A stretch of 64,000 nucleotides of DNA from Polaromonas sp. (GTDB lineage: Bacteria; Pseudomonadota; Gammaproteobacteria; Burkholderiales; Burkholderiaceae_C). Below the pieces are notes generated by a model, which saw only the letters and a program-made list of their open reading frames with translations, ran no database searches and was not told the origin of the DNA. Both the position numbers and the translations under genes were made by a program. Positions 36,695-44,211 of this stretch are shown in pieces. The number at the start of each line of letters is the position of its first letter. The first letter of the stretch is position 1. The stretch spans positions 28,265-92,264 of the forward strand of contig JAURWY010000013.1 in the NCBI GenBank assembly GCA_030654695.1, written 5' to 3'.

Positions 36695-37271
36695 CGTTGT
36701 AAGGCCCGGTTCGGCTGGCGGTGGCCTCCCGTTGCGCCTTGACGGCCACAGCGGTGATCTCGGGCGCTTTGTTGCCCCAATCGGTGCGTATATAGGTCAT
36801 GACTGCAGCCAGCTCTTCGTCGCTCATGGACTTCCATGCCGGCATGGCACCTTTGTATTCAACGCCTTTGACAACCATGGCGCCGTTGACGCCGTGCAGC
36901 AAGATATTGATCAGTCGCTTGTCGTCTCCGAGCACCCATTCTGAATCGGCGAGTGGCGGGAAAACGCCGGCCACACCAAGGCCTGTCGCCTGATGGCAAG
37001 CCGCACATTTGGCGCCGTAGACCTGTTTGCCGTTCACCGTTGACACGGCGCCCACAGCCGTCACCGGCGGTCGCAAATCGGCCACCGTACGCTGGTCACC
37101 ATAGGCTGAGTCTTCACCCGACGGGGTGGTGTAAATATAAAAAGCGCCCCACATGGCCATCGCGCCAAGGAGCATCACCAAGAACCATGGCAGAGGCCGA
37201 ATGCCTTCATCAGGGTCAGCGTTTTCGCGTAAGCGGGGTGCTTCAGTCGTTTTTGGGTTGGACTTTTTCAT
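36678..37271 (-). CDS. Membrane-anchored monohaem cytochrome c (CcoP-like role)
   Basis: A 197-residue protein with one membrane helix (residues 29-48) and a class I cytochrome c domain. CAACH at Cys89-His93 binds haem, and GAMPAWK supplies the axial Met. True CcoP has two haem motifs and a longer N terminus; this has one. It overlaps the ccoO-like gene by four bases. It probably feeds electrons from soluble cytochrome c or bc1 to the oxidase. The alternative name is simply cytochrome c oxidase subunit III-like. Confidence 0.88.
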   Translation of the reverse strand: MKKSNPKTTEAPRLRENADPDEGIRPLPWFLVMLLGAMAMWGAFYIYTTPSGEDSAYGDQRTVADLRPPVTAVGAVSTVNGKQVYGAKCAACHQATGLGVAGVFPPLADSEWVLGDDKRLINILLHGVNGAMVVKGVEYKGAMPAWKSMSDEELAAVMTYIRTDWGNKAPEITAVAVKAQREATASRTGPYNGGQEL

Positions 37272-37903
37272 GGTGCGGCCTTTGCCGGGCCTGTTGGCAA
37301 TGGGGTCAGGGCAGGGTAGCTGCGGTCGAGTGCCAGCAGGTATTCGACCAAAGCGAGTGTTTCCGGCTTGGCCACAACCACTTCGCCGGGCTTGGTCAGG
37401 GCGGGCGGCAAATTCACCACCGTCTCGCCGGGAGCGGCTTGCCCTCGGCGCGTTTCAAACATATAGGGATAAGACGGCATGGTGGAGCCGGGTGTGTAAG
37501 CACGCGGCTGGTAGAGATGGCCTAAATGCCAGTCTTTGCTGGGTTGCCGCACACCAATGTTCAAAAGGTCCGGTCCGGTGCGCATGGTGCCCAAAAGATG
37601 CGGCGTGTCGTACGCATAATCTCCCGCAACAGAAGCCCGACCCCAACCCCGCGCTGCGTCCGGGGCCAGCTTGGCATCACGCGGTTGCTGCGAGTGGCAG
37701 TAGACACAGCCGTTGGAAATGTAAGACTGTCGACCGACAAGTTGAATTTCTGTGTAGGGCTTGAGTCCGGCCGGTGGCGGCACGTTTTCAAGCAGCACAT
37801 AAGGCATGACGACGAGCAATGCAGTGGCGCCGCCCAAGATGACCATCGAGCCGACTATCAGCCGCATCTCGTCCATTTCCCAGAAACTTTTACCGGCGCT
37901 CAT
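37268..37903 (-). CDS. ccoO: cbb3-type oxidase subunit II (CcoO/FixO-like)
   Basis: A 211-residue monohaem cytochrome c subunit with one N-terminal membrane helix (residues 14-37). CVYCH at Cys66-His70 sits in the characteristic CcoO setting NGCVYCHSQQPRD. RTGPDLLNIGVR and PGSTMPSYP (axial Met) follow. It overlaps both neighbours by four bases. CcoO relays electrons from the donor cytochrome to the catalytic subunit. Confidence 0.93.
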   Translation of the reverse strand: MSAGKSFWEMDEMRLIVGSMVILGGATALLVVMPYVLLENVPPPAGLKPYTEIQLVGRQSYISNGCVYCHSQQPRDAKLAPDAARGWGRASVAGDYAYDTPHLLGTMRTGPDLLNIGVRQPSKDWHLGHLYQPRAYTPGSTMPSYPYMFETRRGQAAPGETVVNLPPALTKPGEVVVAKPETLALVEYLLALDRSYPALTPLPTGPAKAAP

Positions 37904-39561
37904 GCTGTGGCTCCTTTGCCAAACAAGCGTGGAAACAAGGACGGTCCGAGCAAGGCAGCCCCGAGTCGCTTGGGCCCGAACTTCCAGCCCATCACAAAGA
38001 AGTGAAAGGCAAAGACCAGATGTCCCAGCGTCATCAAGCCGCCACCAATCGAGCGCGCTTCCAAGTAAGGCAAGGTCAGCGCAACCGACTGCATGAAGGT
38101 CGTTTTTTCATCCAGCATGGCGAGTCCTTGCAACCAGCCGCCGATGGTCAACCAGATGAAGTAAATCGCAAAACCAATCAACACCAGCCAGAAGTGCAGT
38201 GAGATCAACTTCGGGTACGGCCACTCCCAATTCATCACCCGCGGCATGATGAAGTAGATCGAGCCGAACATCACCATCGAGAAGAAGCCATACAGTCCCA
38301 AATGCGCATGGGCAATCGTGTAGTGGGTGAAATGGGTGACGGCATTGACGGCGCGCAAGGCTTCTAGAGAGCCTTGAACCGACGCGGCGGTGTACATCAT
38401 TGCGCCCAGCACAATGAAGCGCAATGTGGGTGAATAGAGCAGCGCACGGAAGTTACCCAGCACCGTCATGTGCTGGTTCACCGCCACTGCAAACACCGGG
38501 ATCACCATCATCATGCTTTGCACAATCGAGATCGTCACCAGCCATGACGGCACGGGTCCGCCAATCAGGTGATGGCCGCCAACTTGGCTGTAGAAAAAGG
38601 CCAGCGACCAAAAGCCAAGCAGCGACAAGTTGTAGGAGTGAATAGGTTTGCCCAGCACCTTGGGAATGAAGTAATAAGAAGCTGCCAGACCGATCGGCGT
38701 GAACCACAGGCCCAAGACGTTGTGGCCAAACCACCAGTTCATGGTGGCTTGCTGAACGCCGAAGTGCAGACCTGGCCAGTTGGCAATCAGGAACAGAACC
38801 GGGAACCACAAGAGCCCGGCAGCGATGTACCAGACCGACACATACAAGTGGGTTGCCTTGCGCTGCAGCAGCGTGAGCCACAGCGGAAATCCCACCAGCG
38901 CGCCACCGACGACCAGCAAGATGTCAATCTGCCACGGGTACTCCAGCCATTCCAATCCGTCTGAGTGGCCAGTCGCAATCGCCACCGTGCCGGCAAAGAC
39001 GCCAATGCTCCAGAGAGCGCCGCCTATCAATGCATATTTAGCGCCCACCAGCTCTGTTTTGAGCAAGCGCGGAATCAACCAAATGGCCACGCCGACACCG
39101 GCCAACGAGCACCAGCCGTAGGCCACCAGATTCAAGTGAATCGGGCGGATCCGACCGAATGTGAGCCACTCGTACTGGACCCACCAGTCGGGTGCATGCA
39201 GCTTGACCGAAGAGATCAGTCCGGCAAAAGATGCCAGCACCAACCAGACCACGGCCAGTGTCAAGCACACACCGACCACCAAGGACGTTGACTTGTCTGC
39301 CCGTGAGCGGAACGCTTCGTCTTCTTCAGAAAGTGCGTCCCCTGGGGCGTGTTTGGGGCTCATGGCCTGTTGCAAGCCGGCTTTTTGTGACGAGGTGGCA
39401 GCGGGGTCCTCCACGAGGCCCAATTCGCTGGGCGCAAAGATCTCAGCGGCAGCAGCGCCACCATCTCCAAAAAGCCCTTTGGCCATCGACCAAATAAAAA
39501 CAAAGAGGGCTGCTACCGACAGCAAGAAAGTGCCGAGTAAAACAGCAACAGTGAAATCCAT
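37900..39561 (-). CDS. ccoN: cbb3-like oxidase catalytic subunit with fused CcoS-like N terminus
   Basis: A 553-residue haem-copper oxidase subunit I. Residues 1-55 look like the small maturation protein CcoS (one membrane helix then KGLFGDGGAAAAEIFAPSE), joined by a hydrophilic linker (55-92) to the CcoN core. Core ligands are visible: His142 in IHLNLVAYGW, the CuB His280 in WWFGHN, His330-His331, and His418/His420 in IAHAHLG. Tyr324 lies six residues before the His pair, as for the cross-linked Tyr of C-type oxidases, so it should reduce O2. GGAGAT precedes the ATG; the frame extends further upstream but without a signal for initiation. An FNR box lies 127-140 bases upstream. Confidence 0.9.
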   Translation of the reverse strand: MDFTVAVLLGTFLLSVAALFVFIWSMAKGLFGDGGAAAAEIFAPSELGLVEDPAATSSQKAGLQQAMSPKHAPGDALSEEDEAFRSRADKSTSLVVGVCLTLAVVWLVLASFAGLISSVKLHAPDWWVQYEWLTFGRIRPIHLNLVAYGWCSLAGVGVAIWLIPRLLKTELVGAKYALIGGALWSIGVFAGTVAIATGHSDGLEWLEYPWQIDILLVVGGALVGFPLWLTLLQRKATHLYVSVWYIAAGLLWFPVLFLIANWPGLHFGVQQATMNWWFGHNVLGLWFTPIGLAASYYFIPKVLGKPIHSYNLSLLGFWSLAFFYSQVGGHHLIGGPVPSWLVTISIVQSMMMVIPVFAVAVNQHMTVLGNFRALLYSPTLRFIVLGAMMYTAASVQGSLEALRAVNAVTHFTHYTIAHAHLGLYGFFSMVMFGSIYFIMPRVMNWEWPYPKLISLHFWLVLIGFAIYFIWLTIGGWLQGLAMLDEKTTFMQSVALTLPYLEARSIGGGLMTLGHLVFAFHFFVMGWKFGPKRLGAALLGPSLFPRLFGKGATA

Positions 39562-39650
39562 GACAGTTATCTCCAGTTTGTATCGCTTTGCCGTGAGGCC
39601 GTTTGAACCGCGCACTCATCAGCGTCTTGTGCTTAATTCTTCTCTCGGCG

Positions 39651-39665
39651 GCCATTGTCAATGGC
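39651..39665. promoter_or_regulatory. Perfect 7-1-7 palindrome upstream of the cbb3-like operon
   Basis: GCCATTG-T-CAATGGC is perfectly symmetric. It lies between the FNR box and ccoN, about 90-104 bases before the start codon. It is a likely binding site for a second dimeric regulator, identity unknown. Confidence 0.5.
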
Positions 39666-39687
39666 AATTTTTATGCCATGCTTTTTG

Positions 39688-39701
39688 TTGATCAATATCA
39701 A
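39688..39701. promoter_or_regulatory. FNR/ANR box upstream of the cbb3-like operon
   Basis: TTGATCAATATCAA matches TTGAT-N4-ATCAA at all ten defined positions. Its position before an oxygen reductase operon fits oxygen-dependent control by an FNR-type protein. The distance to the start codon (over 120 bases) implies a long leader or an additional promoter element. Confidence 0.75.
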
Positions 39702-39849
39702 TACGTATCAAGGGGTTGCAGAGCTTAATCAAAAGTAGTCGGATTGTCAGGCTGCCATTACTGTCGTTTTTGACATGTCAGGGGCCCTGTTTTATGACAA
39801 TTTCGTCACGTGCATGGCGATGGTGAGATTGCCATGCTCACAAGAGGTC

Positions 39850-39866
39850 AGGCCGTGACACGGCCT
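39850..39866. terminator. Short hairpin after the thioesterase gene
   Basis: AGGCCGT-GAC-ACGGCCT is a perfect 7-base stem with a 3-base loop, 12 bases past the thioesterase stop. It lacks a clear T run on the minus strand, so termination efficiency is doubtful. Confidence 0.4.
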
Positions 39867-39878
39867 TTATTGACTGTC

Positions 39879-40340
39879 TCAGGTCCCGAAGTTCTCGGGC
39901 ATTTGCACCGCCACCACCTCACCGCGCGCCGTGGCGACACCGTCGACCCAGACCGTGGCCTCAACGATGACCTTGCGGCCCTTGATCTCTTTCACCCGAC
40001 CGCGAATCTCAAGCGTGCTGGCGATTGGTGTGGGCTTCAAGAAGTCCACATGCAGAGAGCCGGTGACAAAGCGAAAAGCTGGCAGGGTGTCCATCTCCCG
40101 CGCCTCTGATTTGTACATGGCCGCTGCCGCTGTACCGGTGCCATGGCAATCAATCAATGACGCTATCAACCCACCGTAAGTGAAGCCGGGCACGGCCATG
40201 TGTTCGGGTTTGGGGGTGAAGTGGGTGACGGTTTCATCGCCCTCCCAAAAGGTCTTGATCTGATGACCCAGCGTGTTCAGTCGGCCACAGCCGTAGCAGT
40301 GCGCTAAGTTTTCTGGGTAGTAGTCTTGAAATGCTTTCAT
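39879..40340 (-). CDS. PaaI/hotdog-fold thioesterase
   Basis: A 153-residue hotdog thioesterase. HCYGCGRLNTLGHQIK near the N terminus and VPGFTYGGLIASLIDCHGTGTA in the central helix (catalytic Asp in LIDCHG) are typical of the PaaI-like group that hydrolyses acyl-CoA thioesters. The ATG giving MKAFQDYYPENL, with GGAA upstream, is preferred over one seven codons earlier. The acyl substrate is unknown. Confidence 0.85.
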   Translation of the reverse strand: MKAFQDYYPENLAHCYGCGRLNTLGHQIKTFWEGDETVTHFTPKPEHMAVPGFTYGGLIASLIDCHGTGTAAAAMYKSEAREMDTLPAFRFVTGSLHVDFLKPTPIASTLEIRGRVKEIKGRKVIVEATVWVDGVATARGEVVAVQMPENFGT

Positions 40341-40443
40341 GTGTTTTCCAATTCCGAACATGTTTCATCAAACAAAGGACTGAATCCCCGGCCAGCAGCC
40401 GGGGACACAAGATTGTGAGTTGTTTTCAGGGTTCAGGGTCGGT

Positions 40444-40869
40444 TTAGAACGACAAGGTGCGCACGTTGGGTTTGAGGAAGTAAGCCGCTACGTCAGCGGG
40501 TTTGGCAGCCGTCACACCTTCAATCAGGTCGGTGGGCTTCTTGCCTGTGTTGGGCAGGAACAAGGCACAGACTTCGACTTGAGCTCCGGCTTTGATCACG
40601 CCTTGCAGCATTTGCTGGGGTGTGAGGTTGCGGGGCTTGAGTGCTTCGCCCATTTGGCCCGTCACAGCGATGTCGCCGCCCGGGCCACACAGCAGCACGC
40701 GCACTTTGGCTTTTTGCTCAAGGGCTTGGCCCGCTAACACCAAGGCGGCGCCTTGGCTCATGGTGGCACCGCTGTCAATCGTGACCAGCAATTCCACCGG
40801 GTCTGCGGCGTGGGCTGAGAGACCGAATGAAGTGATGAGGGCAAGCGTGAGGGCAGATTTTTTAAGCAT
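40444..40869 (-). CDS. Exported DsrE-family protein
   Basis: A 141-residue protein with a clear Sec signal (MLKKSALTLALITSFGLSAHA, cleaved near residue 21). The mature part has the DsrE/DsrF-like alpha/beta fold, with Cys in VLLCGPGG and a second Cys in VEVCALFLPNTG. DsrE-type proteins bind or relay persulfide sulfur, and exported versions occur in sulfur-oxidising clusters. AGGA precedes the ATG. It stands alone between the thioesterase and the hydrolase. Confidence 0.85.
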   Translation of the reverse strand: MLKKSALTLALITSFGLSAHAADPVELLVTIDSGATMSQGAALVLAGQALEQKAKVRVLLCGPGGDIAVTGQMGEALKPRNLTPQQMLQGVIKAGAQVEVCALFLPNTGKKPTDLIEGVTAAKPADVAAYFLKPNVRTLSF

Positions 40870-41071
40870 GGTGAGTCCTGAAAGTGAAGTTGAAAAAAGC
40901 CTAGAACGGCTGACGGAGAAAGGGTTGATTGGCGTCATAAGTCGCTAAGGATTCAATTTCGCTGCGTGTGAGTTTTTCTACAAAGAAGCGCATGGATGTC
41001 ATGTCAAACTGATTTCGAAATATGCCGACTGATGCTTTCAATGCGCCGCAGCACGATGGGTTTGAGCTGAG

Positions 41072-41962
41072 TCAGTGATCCGGTTTATTGAGTGAGAAGG
41101 CAAGCGTTTCGTTTAAGAACTCAATAACCTGCGGCAGATGCTCTTGCAGTGCCTGGCTGGGGTCGTGCCCGCCCGGCATGGCCAGGCTGCGCACCTGCCC
41201 GGCTTGCCCGGCGTCCAGCAAGCGCAGGGTGTCTGCAAAAGGCACGATGGCGTCGTCGGTGCCGTGGACCAGCAGCACCGGGCAACGTACTTTTTGGATG
41301 CTGGTCAGCGGTGCAATCTCGTCAAATTGCACGCCAATGACGCGCTGCACATGGCGCAAGATGTACCAGCCCAACACCGGGTAGGGAATATGGGCGCTGC
41401 CCAGCAAACGTCGCATGACTTCACGCGGATGGGCGAAGGCGCTCAGGCTGATCACCGCGCGCACTTCCTGGCGCCGGCTGGCACTCAGCAGCGCCGCACC
41501 AGCACCGACCGAGTGGCCGATCACGGCGAGGCGCTGGCAGTCCACGCCCGCCTGTTGCGCGAGCCAGTCCAGACCCGTTTCAATGTCTTCTGCAAAACGC
41601 GGCAGCGATGTGAACCTGGCCCCGTCGCTGTTGCCGTGGCAGCGGGCATCCAGCAGCAGCACGGCAAAGCCGGCTGCATGCAAAGGTGCGACTGCCGGTA
41701 GCATCAGACTGGCATTGGCGCCCCAGCCGTGCATCACCACCACCGCCGGTGCCGGTGACGCAAGCGGCACCGGTAACCACCATGCAAACAGCGTTTTGCC
41801 GCCGGCCGCCGGCAGCCGCAGCGACTCGGCCTGCAGCCCCCAGGCGGCCGGGCTGTCCTGATGCGCCAGTCGCGGCGCGCGCAAGCCGCGCAAGATCAGG
41901 GCGTGCACACCCGCACGAACAGCCAGGGCACCGGCCAAAACCAGCGTGCCGGTGAGCAACAT
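41072..41962 (-). CDS. Alpha/beta hydrolase with N-terminal membrane anchor
   Basis: A 296-residue serine hydrolase. Residues 2-28 are hydrophobic and may anchor it. The alpha/beta-hydrolase core has the oxyanion segment VVMHGWGANA, the nucleophile elbow GHSVGAG, the Asp in HGTDDAIVP, and the His in MPGGHDP. It resembles the dienelactone/peptidase-like COG1073 group. It follows the truncated-hemoglobin gene on the same strand by 75 bases. The substrate is unknown. Confidence 0.85.
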   Translation of the reverse strand: MLLTGTLVLAGALAVRAGVHALILRGLRAPRLAHQDSPAAWGLQAESLRLPAAGGKTLFAWWLPVPLASPAPAVVVMHGWGANASLMLPAVAPLHAAGFAVLLLDARCHGNSDGARFTSLPRFAEDIETGLDWLAQQAGVDCQRLAVIGHSVGAGAALLSASRRQEVRAVISLSAFAHPREVMRRLLGSAHIPYPVLGWYILRHVQRVIGVQFDEIAPLTSIQKVRCPVLLVHGTDDAIVPFADTLRLLDAGQAGQVRSLAMPGGHDPSQALQEHLPQVIEFLNETLAFSLNKPDH

Positions 41963-42037
41963 CAAGGCAGCAGTCCAAGGGCCTGGCGCAGGCGACGGGT
42001 CAAGAAATTGGGTTTCATGGGACAGGGCTTTCGTGGC

Positions 42038-42451
42038 TCAGGCGGTACAGCTGTGGCTGCCGTCGGTGTTGATCAGGTGGTTGGCCATCTGGGAAAATTT
42101 TTCAATCAGGTTGTCACGCAGTTCCTGATCAACGACCTGCTCGGTCAGCGTCTGCGTCATGCACAGCATCCACTCATCGCGCATGGCCGGACTGACCGCG
42201 TAAGGCGCATGGCGCATGCGCAGACGGGGGTGGCCATTTTTGGCGATGTACAAAGACGGCCCGCCGAACCAACCCGAAAGATACTCAAACAGGTTTTCTG
42301 CGCTGCCTTTCAGGCTTTCCGGGTGCAGTTGCCGCACGGCATAGGCTTCTGGCAGTTCATCCATCAGCTCATAAAAGCGGTGTACCAGGCGTTGTACGCC
42401 AAGCGCGCCGCCCAAGGCCTCGTAGGGGGTTACGGTAACGGCTTTATTCAT
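42038..42451 (-). CDS. Group II truncated hemoglobin
   Basis: A 137-residue truncated hemoglobin. YEALGGALGVQRLVHRFYELMDE is the helix A/B start, FGGPSLYIAKNGHPRLRMRHAPYAVS contains the proximal His region, and DEWMLCM contains the helix-G Trp typical of group II. These proteins bind O2, NO or sulfide and often detoxify NO. The gene lies 14 bases after the MBL-like gene, so it is probably the distal end of the cyd operon transcript. That would put it under oxygen-limited expression. Confidence 0.92.
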   Translation of the reverse strand: MNKAVTVTPYEALGGALGVQRLVHRFYELMDELPEAYAVRQLHPESLKGSAENLFEYLSGWFGGPSLYIAKNGHPRLRMRHAPYAVSPAMRDEWMLCMTQTLTEQVVDQELRDNLIEKFSQMANHLINTDGSHSCTA

Positions 42452-42465
42452 CAGTTTTTCTCTGT

Positions 42466-43095
42466 TCAAGTTGAAACAACTTGTGCTGGCAAAGTAGCCA
42501 CACGGGCCAAATATTCGTCTCGCGACAAGCCTGCAAAAAAGGGGTGCCAGCGCCGCTGTTCCAAAACTGTGCTGACGCCCCAAGCCCGCTGATCGCTGCT
42601 GCCAAACAGCAAAGTTTCATCGGGTTGTGTGAACAGCCGTTGGCGCACGCTGTCCCATAACAATTCCGGTAGCGCAGGCGTGGGCTGATACAGACAGGCG
42701 TCAACAGCTAACAGACCGCCACAAAAAATCCGATCCTGCCAAGCAAAACTCAGACACCCGGCGGTGTGGCCCGGGGTGGCCAACACGTGCATCAGTTCGC
42801 CACCAAAATCGAAAATTTCACCATCGCGGGCTAAGTGCACTTTTTCAGCAGCGCTGCCCTGAACCAGTGGTACACCCAGACGGGCCAGTTGGGCCGCTTC
42901 GTAGACGTTCAGATGGTCATGGTGATGTGTGCGGAAAACCCAGCGCAAACTCAGTTCGCGTTCGCTCAGCATGGCGTTCAGTACCGTTAAATCTGAACCG
43001 CGTGGGTCGATCAGCACGGCTTCGCGCGCCTGCAGATCTGCCAGCAGGTAAGTCAACTCGCCACCGTCTTCGCCATGCAGGATACGAAAATACAT
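42466..43095 (-). CDS. Metallo-beta-lactamase-fold protein with degenerate metal site (ETHE1/GloB-like)
   Basis: A 209-residue MBL-fold protein close to glyoxalase II/persulfide dioxygenase. THHHDHLN keeps the HxHxDH pattern and ATPGHTAG keeps the next His. The conserved Asp, normally in GDTLF, is Gly here (FCGGLLAVDACL), and the final His region, normally CHDY or similar, reads FGSSDQ. Loss of both ligands makes ordinary binuclear or mono-iron catalysis doubtful. The start gives MYFRILHG and follows the ybgE stop by one base. Its role in a bd-oxidase operon is unknown. Confidence 0.8.
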   Translation of the reverse strand: MYFRILHGEDGGELTYLLADLQAREAVLIDPRGSDLTVLNAMLSERELSLRWVFRTHHHDHLNVYEAAQLARLGVPLVQGSAAEKVHLARDGEIFDFGGELMHVLATPGHTAGCLSFAWQDRIFCGGLLAVDACLYQPTPALPELLWDSVRQRLFTQPDETLLFGSSDQRAWGVSTVLEQRRWHPFFAGLSRDEYLARVATLPAQVVST

Positions 43096-43096
43096 G

Positions 43097-43396
43097 TCAG
43101 ACACCAAAGCGCAGCCAGCCCGCCAGCAGCAAGGCGACCACACAAGACCAGCCCGAAAAAAACAAACGCCAAACCCAAGCCCGAGGTACAAAGCCCACGC
43201 CCCGCACAAGCCCCGCACTCATGGCCCAAAACAAGGCGGTCGCCAAACCATGGTCTGCCTTTCCATCGGGCCCGGCAAACAGCAGCGGATAGACACTGCC
43301 CACCAGCATGATGGTCAGCGCGATGAACAGGCTGGGTATGTGAATGGCGGCACCTTGTGGAGGGTCCTTCTCTGGCGACGACATCTGCTGCGTCAC
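43097..43396 (-). CDS. ybgE: YbgE-family cyd-operon membrane protein (GTG start)
   Basis: A 99-residue protein with three membrane helices. DHGLATALFWAMSAGLVRGVGFVPR matches the YbgE signature of a His followed by an AG-x2-x-GVGF-x-P motif. The GTG start overlaps the cydX stop by four bases; an in-frame ATG four codons later is the alternative. YbgE accompanies cydABX in many proteobacteria and has no proven catalytic role. Confidence 0.82.
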   Translation of the reverse strand: MTQQMSSPEKDPPQGAAIHIPSLFIALTIMLVGSVYPLLFAGPDGKADHGLATALFWAMSAGLVRGVGFVPRAWVWRLFFSGWSCVVALLLAGWLRFGV

Positions 43397-43515
43397 GACG
43401 CGTCGCCCCTGCGTGCTTGTGCGCGCGCCTCCTCGTTTTCTCCCCACATGGCATTCAAAATAGCCAGTAAAACAGCAAAACCAACCCCTAGCATCCAAGC
43501 GAAATACCACATCAT
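43393..43515 (-). CDS. cydX: CydX, small subunit of cytochrome bd oxidase
   Basis: A 40-residue single-helix protein starting MMWYFAWMLGVGFAVLLAIL, a near-canonical CydX (MWYFAWILG in E. coli), with a short charged tail NEEARAQARRGDAS. GGAGAAAA precedes the ATG. CydX is needed for stable, active bd oxidase. Unusually, it is separated from cydB by the Rieske gene. Confidence 0.9.
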   Translation of the reverse strand: MMWYFAWMLGVGFAVLLAILNAMWGENEEARAQARRGDAS

Positions 43516-43536
43516 TTTTCTCCTTAAAGATATTCT

Positions 43537-44175
43537 TCAGGCAACGCCGCTGTCATCTTCGCCAATCAACAAGACGTTGCCGGCCAAGTACTTGTGCGGC
43601 GGGACTTCCAAGTTGGTCGGTGCTGGCTTGTTCAGAAAAACCCGGCCCGCCAAATCAAAAGTGGAGCCGTGACAGGCGCAAAAGAAACCACCTTTCCAGT
43701 CCTCTCCTACGCTGGGGTGACTGGTGCCAACGGTTACTTGGCTGGGTGAGCAGCCTAGGTGGGTGCAGATGCCTACACCCACAAACACGTCGGGTCTGAT
43801 CGAGCGTTGTGCATTTCGCGCGTAGTCTGGTTGCTGATCTCTGAGTGACGCTGGGTCAGCCAACCGGGCATCGAGTGTCGGCAAGAGCGCCAGCATTTCG
43901 GGTGTACGCCGCATGATCCAGACTGGCTTGCCTCGCCATTCAACGGTTTTGATGCTGCCGGGGGCGATGTCCGACAGGTCGACCTCTACGCTTGCCCCTG
44001 AAGCGCGGGCGCGCGCACTGGGGGCAAAGCTCGATACGAAAGGCACTGCGGCCACGGCAAGGCCAGCACTGGCCGTGGCCGCTGTGAGCAAGATCATGCG
44101 ACGCCGCTCTGCGTCATGTTCTTGCGCGGGAGTGACTATTTCCGGGGCTGCCGAAATGGCTGCAGTTTGAATCAT
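43537..44175 (-). CDS. Rieske [2Fe-2S] protein (PetA-like) inside the cyd operon
   Basis: A 212-residue Rieske protein of the ubiquinol-cytochrome c reductase type. It has a Tat-like N terminus (ERRRMILLTAATASAGLAVAAVPFV, anchor at about 28-48), then a Rieske fold with both cluster boxes: Cys137-Thr-His139-Leu-Gly-Cys142 and Cys166-Ala-Cys168-His169-Gly-Ser. The full insertion typical of proteobacterial PetA is present, so it is not a degraded copy. It lies 36 bases after cydB and 21 before cydX on the same strand. No cytochrome b or c1 gene is in the window. It could replace the main PetA, or pass electrons between quinol and another acceptor. Confidence 0.92.
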   Translation of the reverse strand: MIQTAAISAAPEIVTPAQEHDAERRRMILLTAATASAGLAVAAVPFVSSFAPSARARASGASVEVDLSDIAPGSIKTVEWRGKPVWIMRRTPEMLALLPTLDARLADPASLRDQQPDYARNAQRSIRPDVFVGVGICTHLGCSPSQVTVGTSHPSVGEDWKGGFFCACHGSTFDLAGRVFLNKPAPTNLEVPPHKYLAGNVLLIGEDDSGVA

Positions 44176-44211
44176 CGTGTTTTTCCTCTGTTGATTGACC
44201 GCGCAAAAGGC

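Larger units (their letters stand above)
39562..39878. other. Regulatory region upstream of the cbb3-like operon
   Basis: A 317-base gene-free stretch. It contains, from the ccoN side, the palindrome at 39651, an ATGGCA-N7-TGCCAT dyad at 39661-39679, the FNR box at 39688 and a hairpin at 39850-39866 just after the thioesterase stop. The combination suggests more than one regulator acting on the oxidase promoter. Confidence 0.6.
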
